In this document: positions 1 to 7,945 of the stretch, one piece after another
Layout of the letters: each line of letters starts with the position of its first letter
Position numbering within the stretch: the first letter of the stretch is position 1
Assembly: GCF_019703325.1 (NCBI RefSeq)
Contig: NZ_AP024819.1
Span: 310,001-374,000, forward strand
Source of the DNA: Helicobacter sp. NHP19-012
Lineage (GTDB): Bacteria; Campylobacterota; Campylobacteria; Campylobacterales; Helicobacteraceae
Length of the DNA stretch: 64,000 bases
Direction of reading: 5' to 3'
Made by a program: the position numbers and the translations under genes
The notes under the pieces: model-generated
The model's input: the letters and a program-made list of their open reading frames with translations, nothing else
Told to the model about the DNA's origin: nothing
The model's database searches: none

Positions 1-578
1 TTATCAACACGACCGCTGTGGGCTCTGTGCTCTACCCGAATTTGAGTGCCAAAAATTTAAGAGAGGGGCAGGTGATTATTGTGAGCGGGGCTATTGGCAC
101 GCATGGGGCTTTGCTCTTTTCTAAAAGAGCGGAGATCCAATTAGACACGCCTTTGGCTAGCGATTGCCAGCAATTATTCCCTTTGCTCGAGCCCGTGTTT
201 AAAAGTGGGTGCAAGATCCACGCTTTAAGGGACGCAACAAGGGGGGGGCTAGCCTCTGTGTTGCACGAGTGGGCGCAAAGTTCTAAGGTGGGGATAGAAG
301 TGGATGAGGATAAAATCCCCATTTTAGAGGGTGTTAGGGGGGTGTGTGAAATTTTGGGGCTAGAGCCCTATGTCTTGGCAAATGAGGGGGTTTGTGTGCT
401 AAGTGTGGAGGCTTGTGATGCATCTAAAATTTGTGCCCTTTTACAAGAGGGGGGGGCAAAGGAAGCGTGCATTATCGGGAGGGTTATTAGCCAAAAAGGG
501 GTGTTTTTAAAAACCCCTTGGGGCTCCAAACGCCCCCTAGACATCCTTGAGGGCGAGCTGTTGCCTAGGATTTGTTAG
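1..578 (+). CDS. hypE: HypE, hydrogenase maturation protein (3' part)
   Basis: C-terminal 191 codons of HypE; the reading frame is open from the window edge and the start lies upstream. HypE dehydrates the carbamoyl group placed by HypF on its own C-terminal cysteine to make the cyanide ligand of the [NiFe]-hydrogenase active site. Visible support: the AIR-synthase-like core motif ALRDATRGGLASVLHEWA, the following ANEGV stretch, and the C-terminal PRIC with the acceptor Cys as last residue, so the 3' end is intact. A functional uptake hydrogenase is implied. It is followed by a degraded region, not by another hyp gene. Confidence 0.93.
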   Translation, partial: INTTAVGSVLYPNLSAKNLREGQVIIVSGAIGTHGALLFSKRAEIQLDTPLASDCQQLFPLLEPVFKSGCKIHALRDATRGGLASVLHEWAQSSKVGIEVDEDKIPILEGVRGVCEILGLEPYVLANEGVCVLSVEACDASKICALLQEGGAKEACIIGRVISQKGVFLKTPWGSKRPLDILEGELLPRIC

Positions 579-693
579 GGTGCTAAATACAATGAAGCCC
601 TAGTGAAAGCCGTTTAAAGCCCATAACCATTCACAAAAACCCTACTTGAATCCTCAAAGCCCCGTTGACTAAGGTATACCTAAAGACCACCCC

Positions 694-1642
694 TTGACAA
701 ACATGCGGGATTTGCCACAGCGACATCCACTCTGCCTACAGCGAGTGGCATGACGGCATCTACCCTATGATCCCCGGTCATGAAATTGCGGGTGTGGTTA
801 AGGAAGTGGGCGCACAGGCACGCAGGTTTAAAGTGGGGGATAAAGTGGGTGTGGGTTGTTTTGTCAATTCTTGTAAAGAGTGTGCCCCTTGCAGTGATCA
901 CCACGAACAATTTTGCAAAAAAGCGGTGTTCACCTACGATTGCAAGGACTATTTTCACAATGACGAGCCCCACATGGGAGGGTATTCTAATTGTATTGTG
1001 GTGGATGAAGACTACATCATCCGTGTCCCCCACGATGCGCCCCTAGAAAAAGTCGCCCCCCTGCTCTGTGCGGGCATCACCACCTACTCCCCTTTAAAAT
1101 TCTCCAGTGTTAAAGAAGGCTCAAAAGTGGGCATTGCTGGCTTTGGCGGGCTGGGGCATATGGGCTTGAAATACGCCTTGGCAATGGGGGCTGAAGTGAG
1201 CGTGATCGGGCGTAGCGAGGCTAAAAAAGAAATGGCGTTAAAAATGGGCGCAAAACACTATTACAGCGATGTCAAAGACGCAAAGGGGGCTAATTTGGAT
1301 CTCATCATCTCCACCATCCCCACCCCTTACAACATGGCAGATTATTTAAATGTGCTCGCCTATGGGGGTGAATTTGCCATTGTGGGCTTGCCTCCAAGAG
1401 ACAAACCCATCACCCTCAGCGCCTCTAACTTTGTGTGGCATGCCAATAAAAAAGTCTATGGCTCACTCATTGGAGGGATTAAAGAAACCCAAGAAATGCT
1501 AGACTTTTCTGTTTTGCACAACATTTACCCCGAAATTGAGCTGGTTACAGGCAAAGATATTGACAGAGTGTATTACGATCTCACCCACTCCAACGCTCAA
1601 TTCCGCCATGTCATTGACATGAAAAAGTCGTTTAGCTCTTAA
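694..1642 (+). pseudogene. Zinc alcohol dehydrogenase, 5'-truncated (HP1104-like)
   Basis: Medium-chain, zinc-dependent NADP alcohol dehydrogenase of the cinnamyl-alcohol/YahK group, which reduces aldehydes. Homology begins abruptly at codons for CGICHSD (first catalytic zinc ligand, from 704) and runs through GHEIAG, the structural-zinc cysteines (CKECAPC ... C), the Rossmann GFGGLG and the C-terminal VIDMKKSF. About 35-40 N-terminal residues are missing. Directly upstream in frame is the TGA that belongs to a TTGACA -35 box at 694-699, so the promoter element is fused straight onto codons inside the gene. The first ATG (767) lies after the zinc-ligand Cys, so any product (291 aa) would lack an essential residue. 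I call it a pseudogene made by deletion. Confidence 0.85.
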
Positions 1643-1781
1643 AATGCAGGGTTACAAGGCTTTAAACTCTTTTGTCTCAAGGGCTAGCAAGCCCGCACCC
1701 ACTAACCCGCGCCCCCATTTTGCGTTTCAAGCAATGGTGCTAGCCATTAGCACCTTTTGTTTACATGGCGCGGTTAAACCC

Positions 1782-1812
1782 TTGACAAACACTAGGTAGT
1801 AGGTTTTATAAT
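1782..1812 (+). promoter_or_regulatory. MerR-type promoter (19-nt spacer) of the hydrolase gene
   Basis: TTGACA at 1782-1787 and TATAAT at 1807-1812 are separated by 19 nt. Such a long spacer between two consensus boxes is characteristic of promoters that MerR-family activators untwist. The block CCCTTGACAAACACTAGGT recurs at 4496 and in part at 691 and 7272. An AAGGAG ribosome site follows at 1831. Confidence 0.7.
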
Positions 1813-1841
1813 GTAGCACCTAAAAATTTTAAGGAGTTAGT

Positions 1842-2902
1842 GTGTTTTTGCGATCTTTGATCCTAGTCTCAGCTTTCACTTTGGGCATGCAAGCCCAGCC
1901 CTTTGTAAGCACGAGCCACGCCCCAAGCCACATACAAGGGGACAATTTTTATGTGAGCCCCAAGGTGCATATCCAAGAGGTGCATTTTAAAAACCAATAC
2001 GGCTTAGAAGTGGCGGCGAAATTATTCACCCCCAAGGCAATGCAACAGGGCAAAAAATACCCCGCCTTGATTATAGGCCACCCCATGGGGGCTCTGAAAG
2101 AACAAGCAAGCCAGCTTTACGCCACGAAGTTAGCCGAGAGGGGCTTTGTTACCCTAAGTTTTGATTTGAGTTTTTGGGGGCAGAGTGCGGGCACGCCTCG
2201 CCACGCTGTGTTGCCCGACATGTATGTAGAGGATTTTAGCGCTGCCATCGATTATCTAGACACAAGACAATTTATCGATAGAGAGAAAATCGGGGTTGTG
2301 GGGTTGTGTGCGAGTGGGGGCTTTGCTTTGGCGACCGCAAAAATCGACCCACGCATTAAAGCCATCACCACGGTGAGCATGTACGACATGGGCGATGCCA
2401 CAAGGCATGGGGTGCGTCATTCTGTCAGCAAGGCAGAGCGAGAGGCATTTTTAAAAGAGGCGGCCAGCGAGCGCTACAAAGAGTTTAGCACGCATAAAAT
2501 CACTCGCTATGTGGTGGGCACGCCCACCAAGATTGATAAAAATTCAAGCCCCATTGCCAAAGAGTTTTACGACTTTTACCGCACAAAGAGGGGTGCATAC
2601 ACCCCACAGGGGCAAGACCCCAAACTAGACACCATGCCTATGTTCTCTAGCGATGTCAAGTTCATGAACTTCTACCCTTTTGAGGACTTAGACAGCATTT
2701 CGCCCCGTCCCATTTTAATTCATCACAGGCGTAAGGCACACTCTAGGGAGTTTAGCCAAAAAGCCTACGCCAAAGCCGCCCAGCCCAAAGAGCTTTACTA
2801 TGTCAAGGGGACCGGGCTGTGGATTTATACGACCGCGCTAATCTCATCCCCTTTGACAAAATCACGCAATTTTTCCAAAAAAATCTCCATGTAAAGGATT
2901 AA
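1842..2902 (+). pseudogene. Exported alpha/beta hydrolase, frameshifted C-terminus
   Basis: Dienelactone-hydrolase-like alpha/beta hydrolase (GTG start, good AAGGAG site) with an N-terminal signal peptide ending near residue 18 and the nucleophile elbow GLCASGG at about 154-160. The open frame gives 350 aa and stops at 2894, but its last ~25 residues are out of frame. Another frame from about 2815 reads VDLYD ... PFDKITQFFQKNL and ends at 2902, which is the family's usual tail. Around 2718-2735 an inserted and a lost base turn the expected I-T-G-x-K into HHRRK. The His expected before Val-Asp-Leu-Tyr reads Ala in the restored frame. It is probably inactive; sequencing error is the alternative. 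Confidence 0.7.
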
Positions 2903-2904
2903 TC

Positions 2905-3051
2905 ATGTCTGTCCTAGTCATCTTAGCCCACCCTAATTTAAGCACCCAATCACGGGTAAATCAAGCCCTTAAAGCTGCCCTAGAGCCCACAAGCGTAGCG
3001 ATCAGCGATTTATACGCCCCCCGATTACAACTAATGTCAAACGCAAGGTAG
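2905..3051 (+). pseudogene. NAD(P)H oxidoreductase fragment, second copy
   Basis: The first ~38 codons (MSVLVILAHPNL, then SRVNQALKAAL and SDLYA) closely parallel the N-terminus of the intact flavodoxin-fold oxidoreductase at 4560. An indel after SDLYA shifts the frame and a TAG ends it at 48 aa. Traces of YPD and N-V in the shifted frame show that the next stretch was once homologous. The rest of the gene is absent; the convergent serine transporter gene begins 80 nt later. It lies 2 nt downstream of the hydrolase, so the two once formed an operon. Confidence 0.7.
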
Positions 3052-3130
3052 AGTTTAGAGCTTTTGCGGCAAGGGCAGTTTTTAGCACATACAAATAATG
3101 GAGCGCAAGAACCCCACAGCCCCAAACTCC

Positions 3131-4363
3131 CTAAAACAACCTGTAAATGGCGGTGGAGATGGTGACGAGGCCAAAGCATAAGATGAAGAGGTTTTGCCAT
3201 GGGTTTTTGTATTTGTGTAGTTGGGGGAATTTGTAGATGGCATAAAGGGGCATTAAGTAGAGGATGATGGCTAAAATAGGGCCACCAATACTCTCGATGA
3301 TTTCTAACACGCTGGGGTTTTCATACGCCACAAGCCACGCCACTAAGAAGGTGATGAGGGCGGTGATTTTATTGGCTCTGGTGGGGGAGATTTTTTGCTT
3401 AGTGGCGTAAAATAAAAGGCGGTTCAAGCCCTCGCGCACGCCCAAATAATGCCCGAAAAAGGATTTGCCCATCGCCACAAAGGCAACGATGGGCGCGACT
3501 AGGGCAAAGGTTTTCATGTCTTCAAAATGGTTAGCCAAATAGGACAAAATGGGTAGGTTTTGCGCTTTGGCCTCTTTAAACTCCGCAGGGCTTAAACACA
3601 TCGCACACGAAAAGACAAAGAACATCACCGTTACAATCATCAAAACATTGCTCCTAGCGATGATGGTCGAAGCCTTTTTGTCCGCCTCCTGCCCATAGGT
3701 TTGCTTACAATGCACGGCGAGTGAGGAGATGATGGGCGAGTGGTTGAAGGCAAACACCATCGTGGGCAAGATCAAAAGCATGACCACCCCTAAACTCTCG
3801 CCCCCAACCCCGCTCAAATGGATGTTTTCAAAAAGTGCGTTGTTCCATTTGGGGATGAGCCACAGGGCGCTAAAAACCAGCACGGCGATGAAGGGGAAGA
3901 CAATGGCGGACATGGTTTTGATCACCACCTCTTCGCCAAAGCTCACCACAAACATTAAAACCCCCACCACCAAAAAAGAGAGCCATAAGCGGTTAGGCGC
4001 ACCCAAGCCCAATTGATTCACCAAGAAACTCTCAATGTTGTTTGTGATCCCCACGCTATAGACCAGCAAAATGGGGAAAATCGCAAAGAAATACAACAGA
4101 GTGAGCAACACGCCCCCGAATTTACCAAAATAATTCTGCCCGACCACGGTGATGTCATCGCTCTTGTCCGAGCCTTCTAGCACAAAACGGCACAGGGCGC
4201 GGTGGGTTAGAAAAGTTAAGGGAAAGGCGAGCACCAACATGACAATCAAGGGGATCAACCCCCCTAGCCCCGCATTGATGGGCAAAAACAGCACCCCAGC
4301 CCCAATGGCCGTACCATAGAGGCTTAAGCTCCACATCAAGTCCTCTTTGTTCCCTTTTGTCAT
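3131..4363 (-). CDS. sdaC: Serine/threonine:H+ symporter, SdaC type
   Basis: 410-aa polytopic protein of the HAAAP family, which imports L-serine/L-threonine with protons across the inner membrane. About eleven hydrophobic segments are visible, beginning at the family motif SLYGTAIGAGVLFLPI near residues 14-29. H. pylori carries sdaC beside the serine deaminase sdaA; here no sdaA is adjacent, and both neighbours belong to the detoxification set. Length and start (MTKGNKED) match the family. The gene looks intact. Confidence 0.88.
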   Translation of the reverse strand: MTKGNKEDLMWSLSLYGTAIGAGVLFLPINAGLGGLIPLIVMLVLAFPLTFLTHRALCRFVLEGSDKSDDITVVGQNYFGKFGGVLLTLLYFFAIFPILLVYSVGITNNIESFLVNQLGLGAPNRLWLSFLVVGVLMFVVSFGEEVVIKTMSAIVFPFIAVLVFSALWLIPKWNNALFENIHLSGVGGESLGVVMLLILPTMVFAFNHSPIISSLAVHCKQTYGQEADKKASTIIARSNVLMIVTVMFFVFSCAMCLSPAEFKEAKAQNLPILSYLANHFEDMKTFALVAPIVAFVAMGKSFFGHYLGVREGLNRLLFYATKQKISPTRANKITALITFLVAWLVAYENPSVLEIIESIGGPILAIILYLMPLYAIYKFPQLHKYKNPWQNLFILCFGLVTISTAIYRLF

Positions 4364-4498
4364 CGTAACCCGCCTTGAAATTTGTAAAAGCTCACATTTT
4401 AGTCTATTTTTATGGATAAAATCCTTACTATATTAATCTTTGGTTTAAAAAAGGATTTTCACCCTTCTAGTAAGTCTTAAAAATTTGCCCTCCACCCC

Positions 4499-4529
4499 TT
4501 GACAAACACTAGGTGTTAGGTTTTATAAT
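4499..4529 (+). promoter_or_regulatory. MerR-type promoter with dyad operator
   Basis: TTGACA (4499-4504), 19-nt spacer, TATAAT (4524-4529). The spacer begins with a perfect dyad, AACAC-TAG-GTGTT (4505-4517), a plausible half-turn-spaced binding site for a MerR dimer. It drives the oxidoreductase-acetyltransferase-cupin/CMD operon. The AAGGAG site follows at about 4549. Confidence 0.75.
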
Positions 4530-4559
4530 CTAAACACAAAAACACTTTAAGGAGAACAC

Positions 4560-5069
4560 ATGTCTGTTTTAGTTGTTGTAGCCCACCCCGACTTAGCCCA
4601 ATCAAGGGTGAATAAAGCCTTAAAAGAAGCCCTAAGCCCTACAAGCGTGGAGGTGAATGATCTATACGCCCTCTACCCCGATTTTAAAATCAATGTGGCG
4701 TGCGAGCAGGATAAATTAGTCAAAGCTAAGCACATTGTTTTGCAATTCCCCATGTTTTGGTATTCTTGTCCGTCCCTTTTGAAAAAATACTTTGATGATG
4801 TGCTGACCTATGGTTTTGCCTACGGCTCTAAGGGCAAGGCACTAGAGGGCAAGGGTTTTAGTTTAGCCATCAGTATGGGCGCACGCGAGGGGGATTTTCA
4901 AGGCAAATTTAGCTTAGAGAGTGTCCTAACCCCCTTTAGGGCGATTAGCCACTTCATCGGCACTAAGTACGCCAAGCCCTTTCTCACCTATAACACCGGC
5001 AACTTGAGCGACACCGCCTTAAAAGCCCAAACCCAAGCTTACCAAGAGTGGATTAAGGGGCTTGCATGA
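4560..5069 (+). CDS. NAD(P)H-dependent flavodoxin-fold oxidoreductase
   Basis: 169-aa protein of the YwrO/KefF/MdaB quinone reductase group, cytoplasmic, expected to bind a flavin and reduce quinones or electrophiles by two electrons. It shows the N-terminal beta-strand and phosphate loop VVVAHPDLAQSRVNKAL and the core motif QFPMFWYSCPSLLKKYFDDV followed by YGFAYG. It is first in an operon behind a MerR-type promoter; its stop overlaps the next start by 4 nt (ATGA). Two relatives lie close by: a truncated copy at 2905 and an intact one at 9691. Substrate is not deducible. Confidence 0.88.
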   Translation: MSVLVVVAHPDLAQSRVNKALKEALSPTSVEVNDLYALYPDFKINVACEQDKLVKAKHIVLQFPMFWYSCPSLLKKYFDDVLTYGFAYGSKGKALEGKGFSLAISMGAREGDFQGKFSLESVLTPFRAISHFIGTKYAKPFLTYNTGNLSDTALKAQTQAYQEWIKGLA

Positions 5070-5638
5070 AAGACATTTTTGAGCGGGATTTAAGCGGGGA
5101 GATGGTGAGTATGGACGACCCCGAGTTTCACAAACTTTACAGCGTGATCACAAACGCCCAAAAACTCATCCACAAGCTCAACACTCAAGAGTTAAGCCCT
5201 AAAGAGGTGCGGGCATTAACCAACGAGCTGACCGGCAAGCCCTTTGATGCCACCAACACGATTTTACCCCCTTTCTATGTGGATTTTGGGCGCAATATCA
5301 ACTTTGGCAAGCATTTTTTTATGAACTCGGCTTGTAGTTTTATGGATAGGGGAGGGATTGAGATAGGTGATCATGTTTTCATCGCTCCCAAAGTGTGTTT
5401 AACCACAATCAACCACGACTTCAATCCCTACAATAGGCGCACGACCTTTTGTAAGCCCATTGTCATAAAAGATCGGGTGTGGATTTGCATCAACGCCACC
5501 ATTTGCCCCGGGGTTACGATCGGAGAAAACTCCATTGTCGCGGCTGGGGCGGTGGTTACTAAAGATGTCCCCCCTAATGTCATCGTGGGGGGCAACCCGG
5601 CTAAAATCATCAAGACTATAGAGGTCAAAAATGCCTAA
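5066..5638 (+). CDS. Hexapeptide-repeat acetyltransferase (maltose acetyltransferase-like)
   Basis: 190-aa left-handed beta-helix acyltransferase of the LacA/Maa/NodL group, which transfers acetyl from acetyl-CoA to sugars or other hydroxyl compounds. It has the N-terminal Mac domain (residues ~5-60), then hexapeptide turns from about residue 75 (FVDFGRNINFG, IEIGDHVFIAP), the catalytic His in TTINHDF, and the C-terminal IVAAGAVVTKDVP ... VGGNPAKII. Second gene of the operon, overlapping both neighbours. Such enzymes recur in MerR-linked aldehyde-stress clusters, but the physiological acceptor here is unknown. Confidence 0.88.
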   Translation: MKDIFERDLSGEMVSMDDPEFHKLYSVITNAQKLIHKLNTQELSPKEVRALTNELTGKPFDATNTILPPFYVDFGRNINFGKHFFMNSACSFMDRGGIEIGDHVFIAPKVCLTTINHDFNPYNRRTTFCKPIVIKDRVWICINATICPGVTIGENSIVAAGAVVTKDVPPNVIVGGNPAKIIKTIEVKNA

Positions 5639-6851
5639 AATTCTCCCTTCTTTACTGTTTTCATTTGCCCTACTTGGGGCGCACACCACACATAAAGGAA
5701 AACCCATGCAAGAGATACACACAAAGGTAGATTTTAAGAGTTTTGAGGGCACAAGCGACAAATTCAGCGGTAAAGTGCATATCCAAATCCTATTTGGTCC
5801 AAACAAATGGCGTAACTTTAGCGGGGGTATCGTGCATTTTAGCCCCAAAGCTAGGAGTGCATGGCACACCCACCCCGCAGGGCAAACGCTTTTAGTAACA
5901 GAGGGGGAGATTTACACGGGCACCGCCGATGGCAAGGTAAGCGTAGCTCACAAGGGCGATGTCATCTCTTGCCCGCCGGGGGTGAAACATTGGCACGGGG
6001 CAGGACCTAGCATGGGTGGAGCACATTTAGCCCTAACGGGGGATAAAAACGGCGAAAATGTCCATTGGCTCGAAAAGGTGAGCGATGTAGAGTATAACAA
6101 GGCGATAAGCTCCCTAAAGCCCGCCAAGCCCACCAAAAGTGCCTTTAACCCCTTTGCAAACAGCCCCTTAAAGAGCGATCCGCAAATGTTTCGCACCTTC
6201 AACCATTTCGCCATGCAAGAGGCTTTCAAAACTTCAGGCTTAAGCGTACCCGAATACAGCCAAATTTTATTAGCGTCCTTAGTGGCTCTAGGCTCTGTGC
6301 CCCCATATGCCAATGCCCTAGAAAGCGTGCTAGAACACCTAAAACCCCAAGCTATTAGAGAGATTTTATACCAAGCCATCCCCTATGTGGGCTTTGCGCG
6401 GGTGCAGGGCTTTTTAGAGGCGACAGATAAAGCTTTTAGTGCCAAGGGCATTCACCTAGCCCAAGAAGAGGGCATCCCCCAAGCACAAAGGGCACAAAGG
6501 GGTCTAACGATCCAAAAAAAGATTTTTGGGCAAGCCATCGAGCAATACAACGCCCAAGCCCCCAAAGACGAGCAACACATACGGCAATTTTTATCGGCAA
6601 ATTGCTTTGGGGATTATTATGCTAGAGAGGGGCTAGATTTGCGCTTTAGAGAGTTGCTGACCTTTGTTTATTTGCTCTCTTTAGGCGGAGTTGATAGCCA
6701 GCTAAAAGCCCATGTGCAAGGCAATTTAAATATGGGAAATAACCGCCACAAACTTATTAGCGTGGTTACGGCGTTGATCCCTGTTGTGGGCTACCCTAGA
6801 GCATTAAACGCCCTCAGTGCAATAGATGCGATCACCCCTGCCAAAGACTAG
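5631..6851 (+). CDS. Exported cupin plus carboxymuconolactone-decarboxylase fusion
   Basis: 406-aa protein. Residues 1-17 look like a Sec signal peptide (MPKILPSLLFSFALLGA). A cupin domain follows, with motif 1 AWHTHPAGQTLLVTEGE (78-92, His-x-His) and motif 2 around GDVISCPPGVKHWHG (109-123). Residues ~185-275 and ~315-400 are two carboxymuconolactone decarboxylase (CMD) repeats; the second has the LKAHVQGNLNMGN signature. The position before DSQLKAH reads GGV where relatives I recall have GGC, so peroxidatic chemistry may be lost. The start overlaps the acetyltransferase by 8 nt. Probably acts in the periplasm; substrate unknown. Confidence 0.82.
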   Translation: MPKILPSLLFSFALLGAHTTHKGKPMQEIHTKVDFKSFEGTSDKFSGKVHIQILFGPNKWRNFSGGIVHFSPKARSAWHTHPAGQTLLVTEGEIYTGTADGKVSVAHKGDVISCPPGVKHWHGAGPSMGGAHLALTGDKNGENVHWLEKVSDVEYNKAISSLKPAKPTKSAFNPFANSPLKSDPQMFRTFNHFAMQEAFKTSGLSVPEYSQILLASLVALGSVPPYANALESVLEHLKPQAIREILYQAIPYVGFARVQGFLEATDKAFSAKGIHLAQEEGIPQAQRAQRGLTIQKKIFGQAIEQYNAQAPKDEQHIRQFLSANCFGDYYAREGLDLRFRELLTFVYLLSLGGVDSQLKAHVQGNLNMGNNRHKLISVVTALIPVVGYPRALNALSAIDAITPAKD

Positions 6852-6856
6852 GCAAT

Positions 6857-7278
6857 ATGGCATTCACGATTATCGAAGTCGAAAGGCAAACGGGCATCCC
6901 TTCGCGTAAAATCCGTTTTTAGTGCGATAAAGGGCTATTCCCATTTGTGCAAAGCGATTCTAATGGCGTGCGTTACTTCTCTCAAAGCGATGTCGCGTGG
7001 GTAGAGTGGGTGCAGTGCTTGCGTGCGTGTGGCATGCCCCTAGCCACGATAAAGACTATATCCACTTATCTCAACAAGGCATGAAAAGTGCCCCACAACG
7101 CAAGGCGATTTTAGGGCAACAGCTTAAAGATTTACGCCTTCAGCTAGACACCTTGCACCAAGCAGAAGCTAAAATCGCCCATAAAATCGCACTCTATACG
7201 CAAATGATCAAAGAGCAAAAGGACTTTTTGAATCCAAGCAACCCCGCTTACACGGGCAAACCTAAAAAGAACCCTTGA
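6857..7278 (+). pseudogene. MerR-family regulator, nonsense codon plus frameshift
   Basis: The frame opens at an ATG 5 nt after the cupin/CMD stop and encodes a MerR winged-helix N-terminus (TIIEVERQTGIPSRKIRF). At codon 22 a TAG (6920-6922) stands where MerR proteins carry Trp or Tyr (IRF-W-CDKGLFP), so one base change from TGG suffices. After it the frame continues with CDKGLFPF ... GVRYFSQSDVAWVEW ... GMPLATIK. At about 7048-7052 one base is missing from an A run, and the protein continues in another frame as DYIHLSQQGMKSAPQRK plus the dimerisation coiled coil QQLKDLRLQLDTLHQAEAKIAHKI. Its stop (TGA, 7276-7278) lies inside the -35 box of the next promoter. It is the likely former activator of the 19-nt-spacer promoters here. 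Confidence 0.8.
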
Positions 7279-7298
7279 CAAACAAATAGGGGTACAAT
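7275..7298 (+). promoter_or_regulatory. Degenerate copy of the MerR-type promoter
   Basis: TTGACAAACA at 7275 repeats the start of the promoter block seen at 1782 and 4499, but the nearest -10-like hexamer, TACAAT (7293-7298), is only 12 nt away. It precedes the aldo/keto reductase remnant and seems to have lost part of its spacer. Confidence 0.45.
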
Positions 7299-7300
7299 CT

Positions 7301-7370
7301 TTGTGTAAGGGCACAATTCTATTGTGTAAAAGCACGACTTTCTTGTGTAAGGGCACAACTGCATTGTGCC
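7301..7370. repeat. 21-bp tandem direct repeat, three units plus partial fourth
   Basis: Units start at 7301, 7322, 7343 and (partial) 7364, a constant 21-bp period. Each begins TTGTGTAA and carries a GCAC(A/G)A core. Units 1 and 3 differ only near the 3' end; unit 2 is more diverged. It lies between a broken promoter and the aldo/keto reductase remnant. No spacers alternate with it, so it is not a CRISPR array. Confidence 0.8.
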
Positions 7371-7662
7371 TTCCTTTAAAAACGAGGGCAAAATCAAAGC
7401 GTGGGGGATGAGCGAGGCTTTGTGAGGCACATAACATTACCTATGTTGCCTTTTCACCTCTAGGCAAGGGCTTTTTAGGGGGCAAATTTGCCAAAAACAC
7501 CACTTTTTTAAAGAGGACTTTAGAAATATCGTGCCCAAGTTTAGCCCAGAAAACCTAGCCCAAAACTACACCCTAGTGGAGTTGGTGCAAGACATGGCCA
7601 AAGCCAAAAACGCCACCCCCGCCCAAATTGCTTTATCGTGGTTTTATCTCGGGGAGAGATAG
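7371..7662 (+). pseudogene. Aldo/keto reductase remnant
   Basis: Pieces of an aldo/keto reductase appear in order but in different frames: FKNEGKIKAWGMSEA (from about 7374), then PLGKGFLGGKFAKNT (about 7460), then DFRNIVPKFSPENLAQNY and VELVQDMAKAKNATPAQIALSW, ending at TAG 7662. The segment between GMSEA and PLGKG (normally about 45 residues) is deleted, the first half of the barrel is absent, and several indels separate the pieces. The family reduces aldehydes and ketones with NADPH, which fits the neighbouring genes. Non-functional. Confidence 0.82.
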
Positions 7663-7945
7663 CCCCAAAAATTAGCCGAAAAACGGGTAAATAAGAGCTT
7701 AACCTAAGCGGCGCAGCTAGCTAGTGACTCATTGGGGGTCTTTGCTCCCTTTGGGCGTGTAAAAGGTTTTTATACCCCCACAGCACTTGAGTAACAAACC
7801 ACTAAGGAATCTATGGGTATCCCCTCAATGGCAACCATCTAGCTCTATAAGTGAGATGCTCTACAAGCTTCGTTTTTGATTAGTTTTTTTGCATAAATTA
7901 AAATTTCGCGTGCTTGTGGGTTTAAAAGCAATGACAACTTTCTTA

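Noticed and set aside
580..693. Possible small gene or aldo/keto fragment (AKYNEALVKAV) after hypE
   Set aside because: A dozen matching-looking residues followed by stops are not enough; left as degraded intergenic DNA.
1643..1781. Short open frame MQGYKALNSFVSRAS... between the dehydrogenase relic and the hydrolase promoter
   Set aside because: No ribosome site and no recognisable similarity; likely non-coding.
5399..5869. 156-aa minus-strand open frame across the acetyltransferase/cupin junction
   Set aside because: Antisense to two well-supported genes with clear domains; shadow frame.
7301..7370. 21-bp repeats as a CRISPR array
   Set aside because: Units are contiguous with no spacers, and no cas genes are present.
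7144..7437. 97-aa minus-strand frame containing heptapeptide repeats
   Set aside because: Overlaps the MerR C-terminus and the aldo/keto remnant in antisense and has no ribosome site; the peptide repeat simply reflects the 21-bp DNA repeat, noted separately.
7663..7945. Gap between the aldo/keto remnant and the tautomerase gene
   Set aside because: Searched in all frames by eye; only short stop-ridden frames and no promoter, repeat or RNA that I can support.
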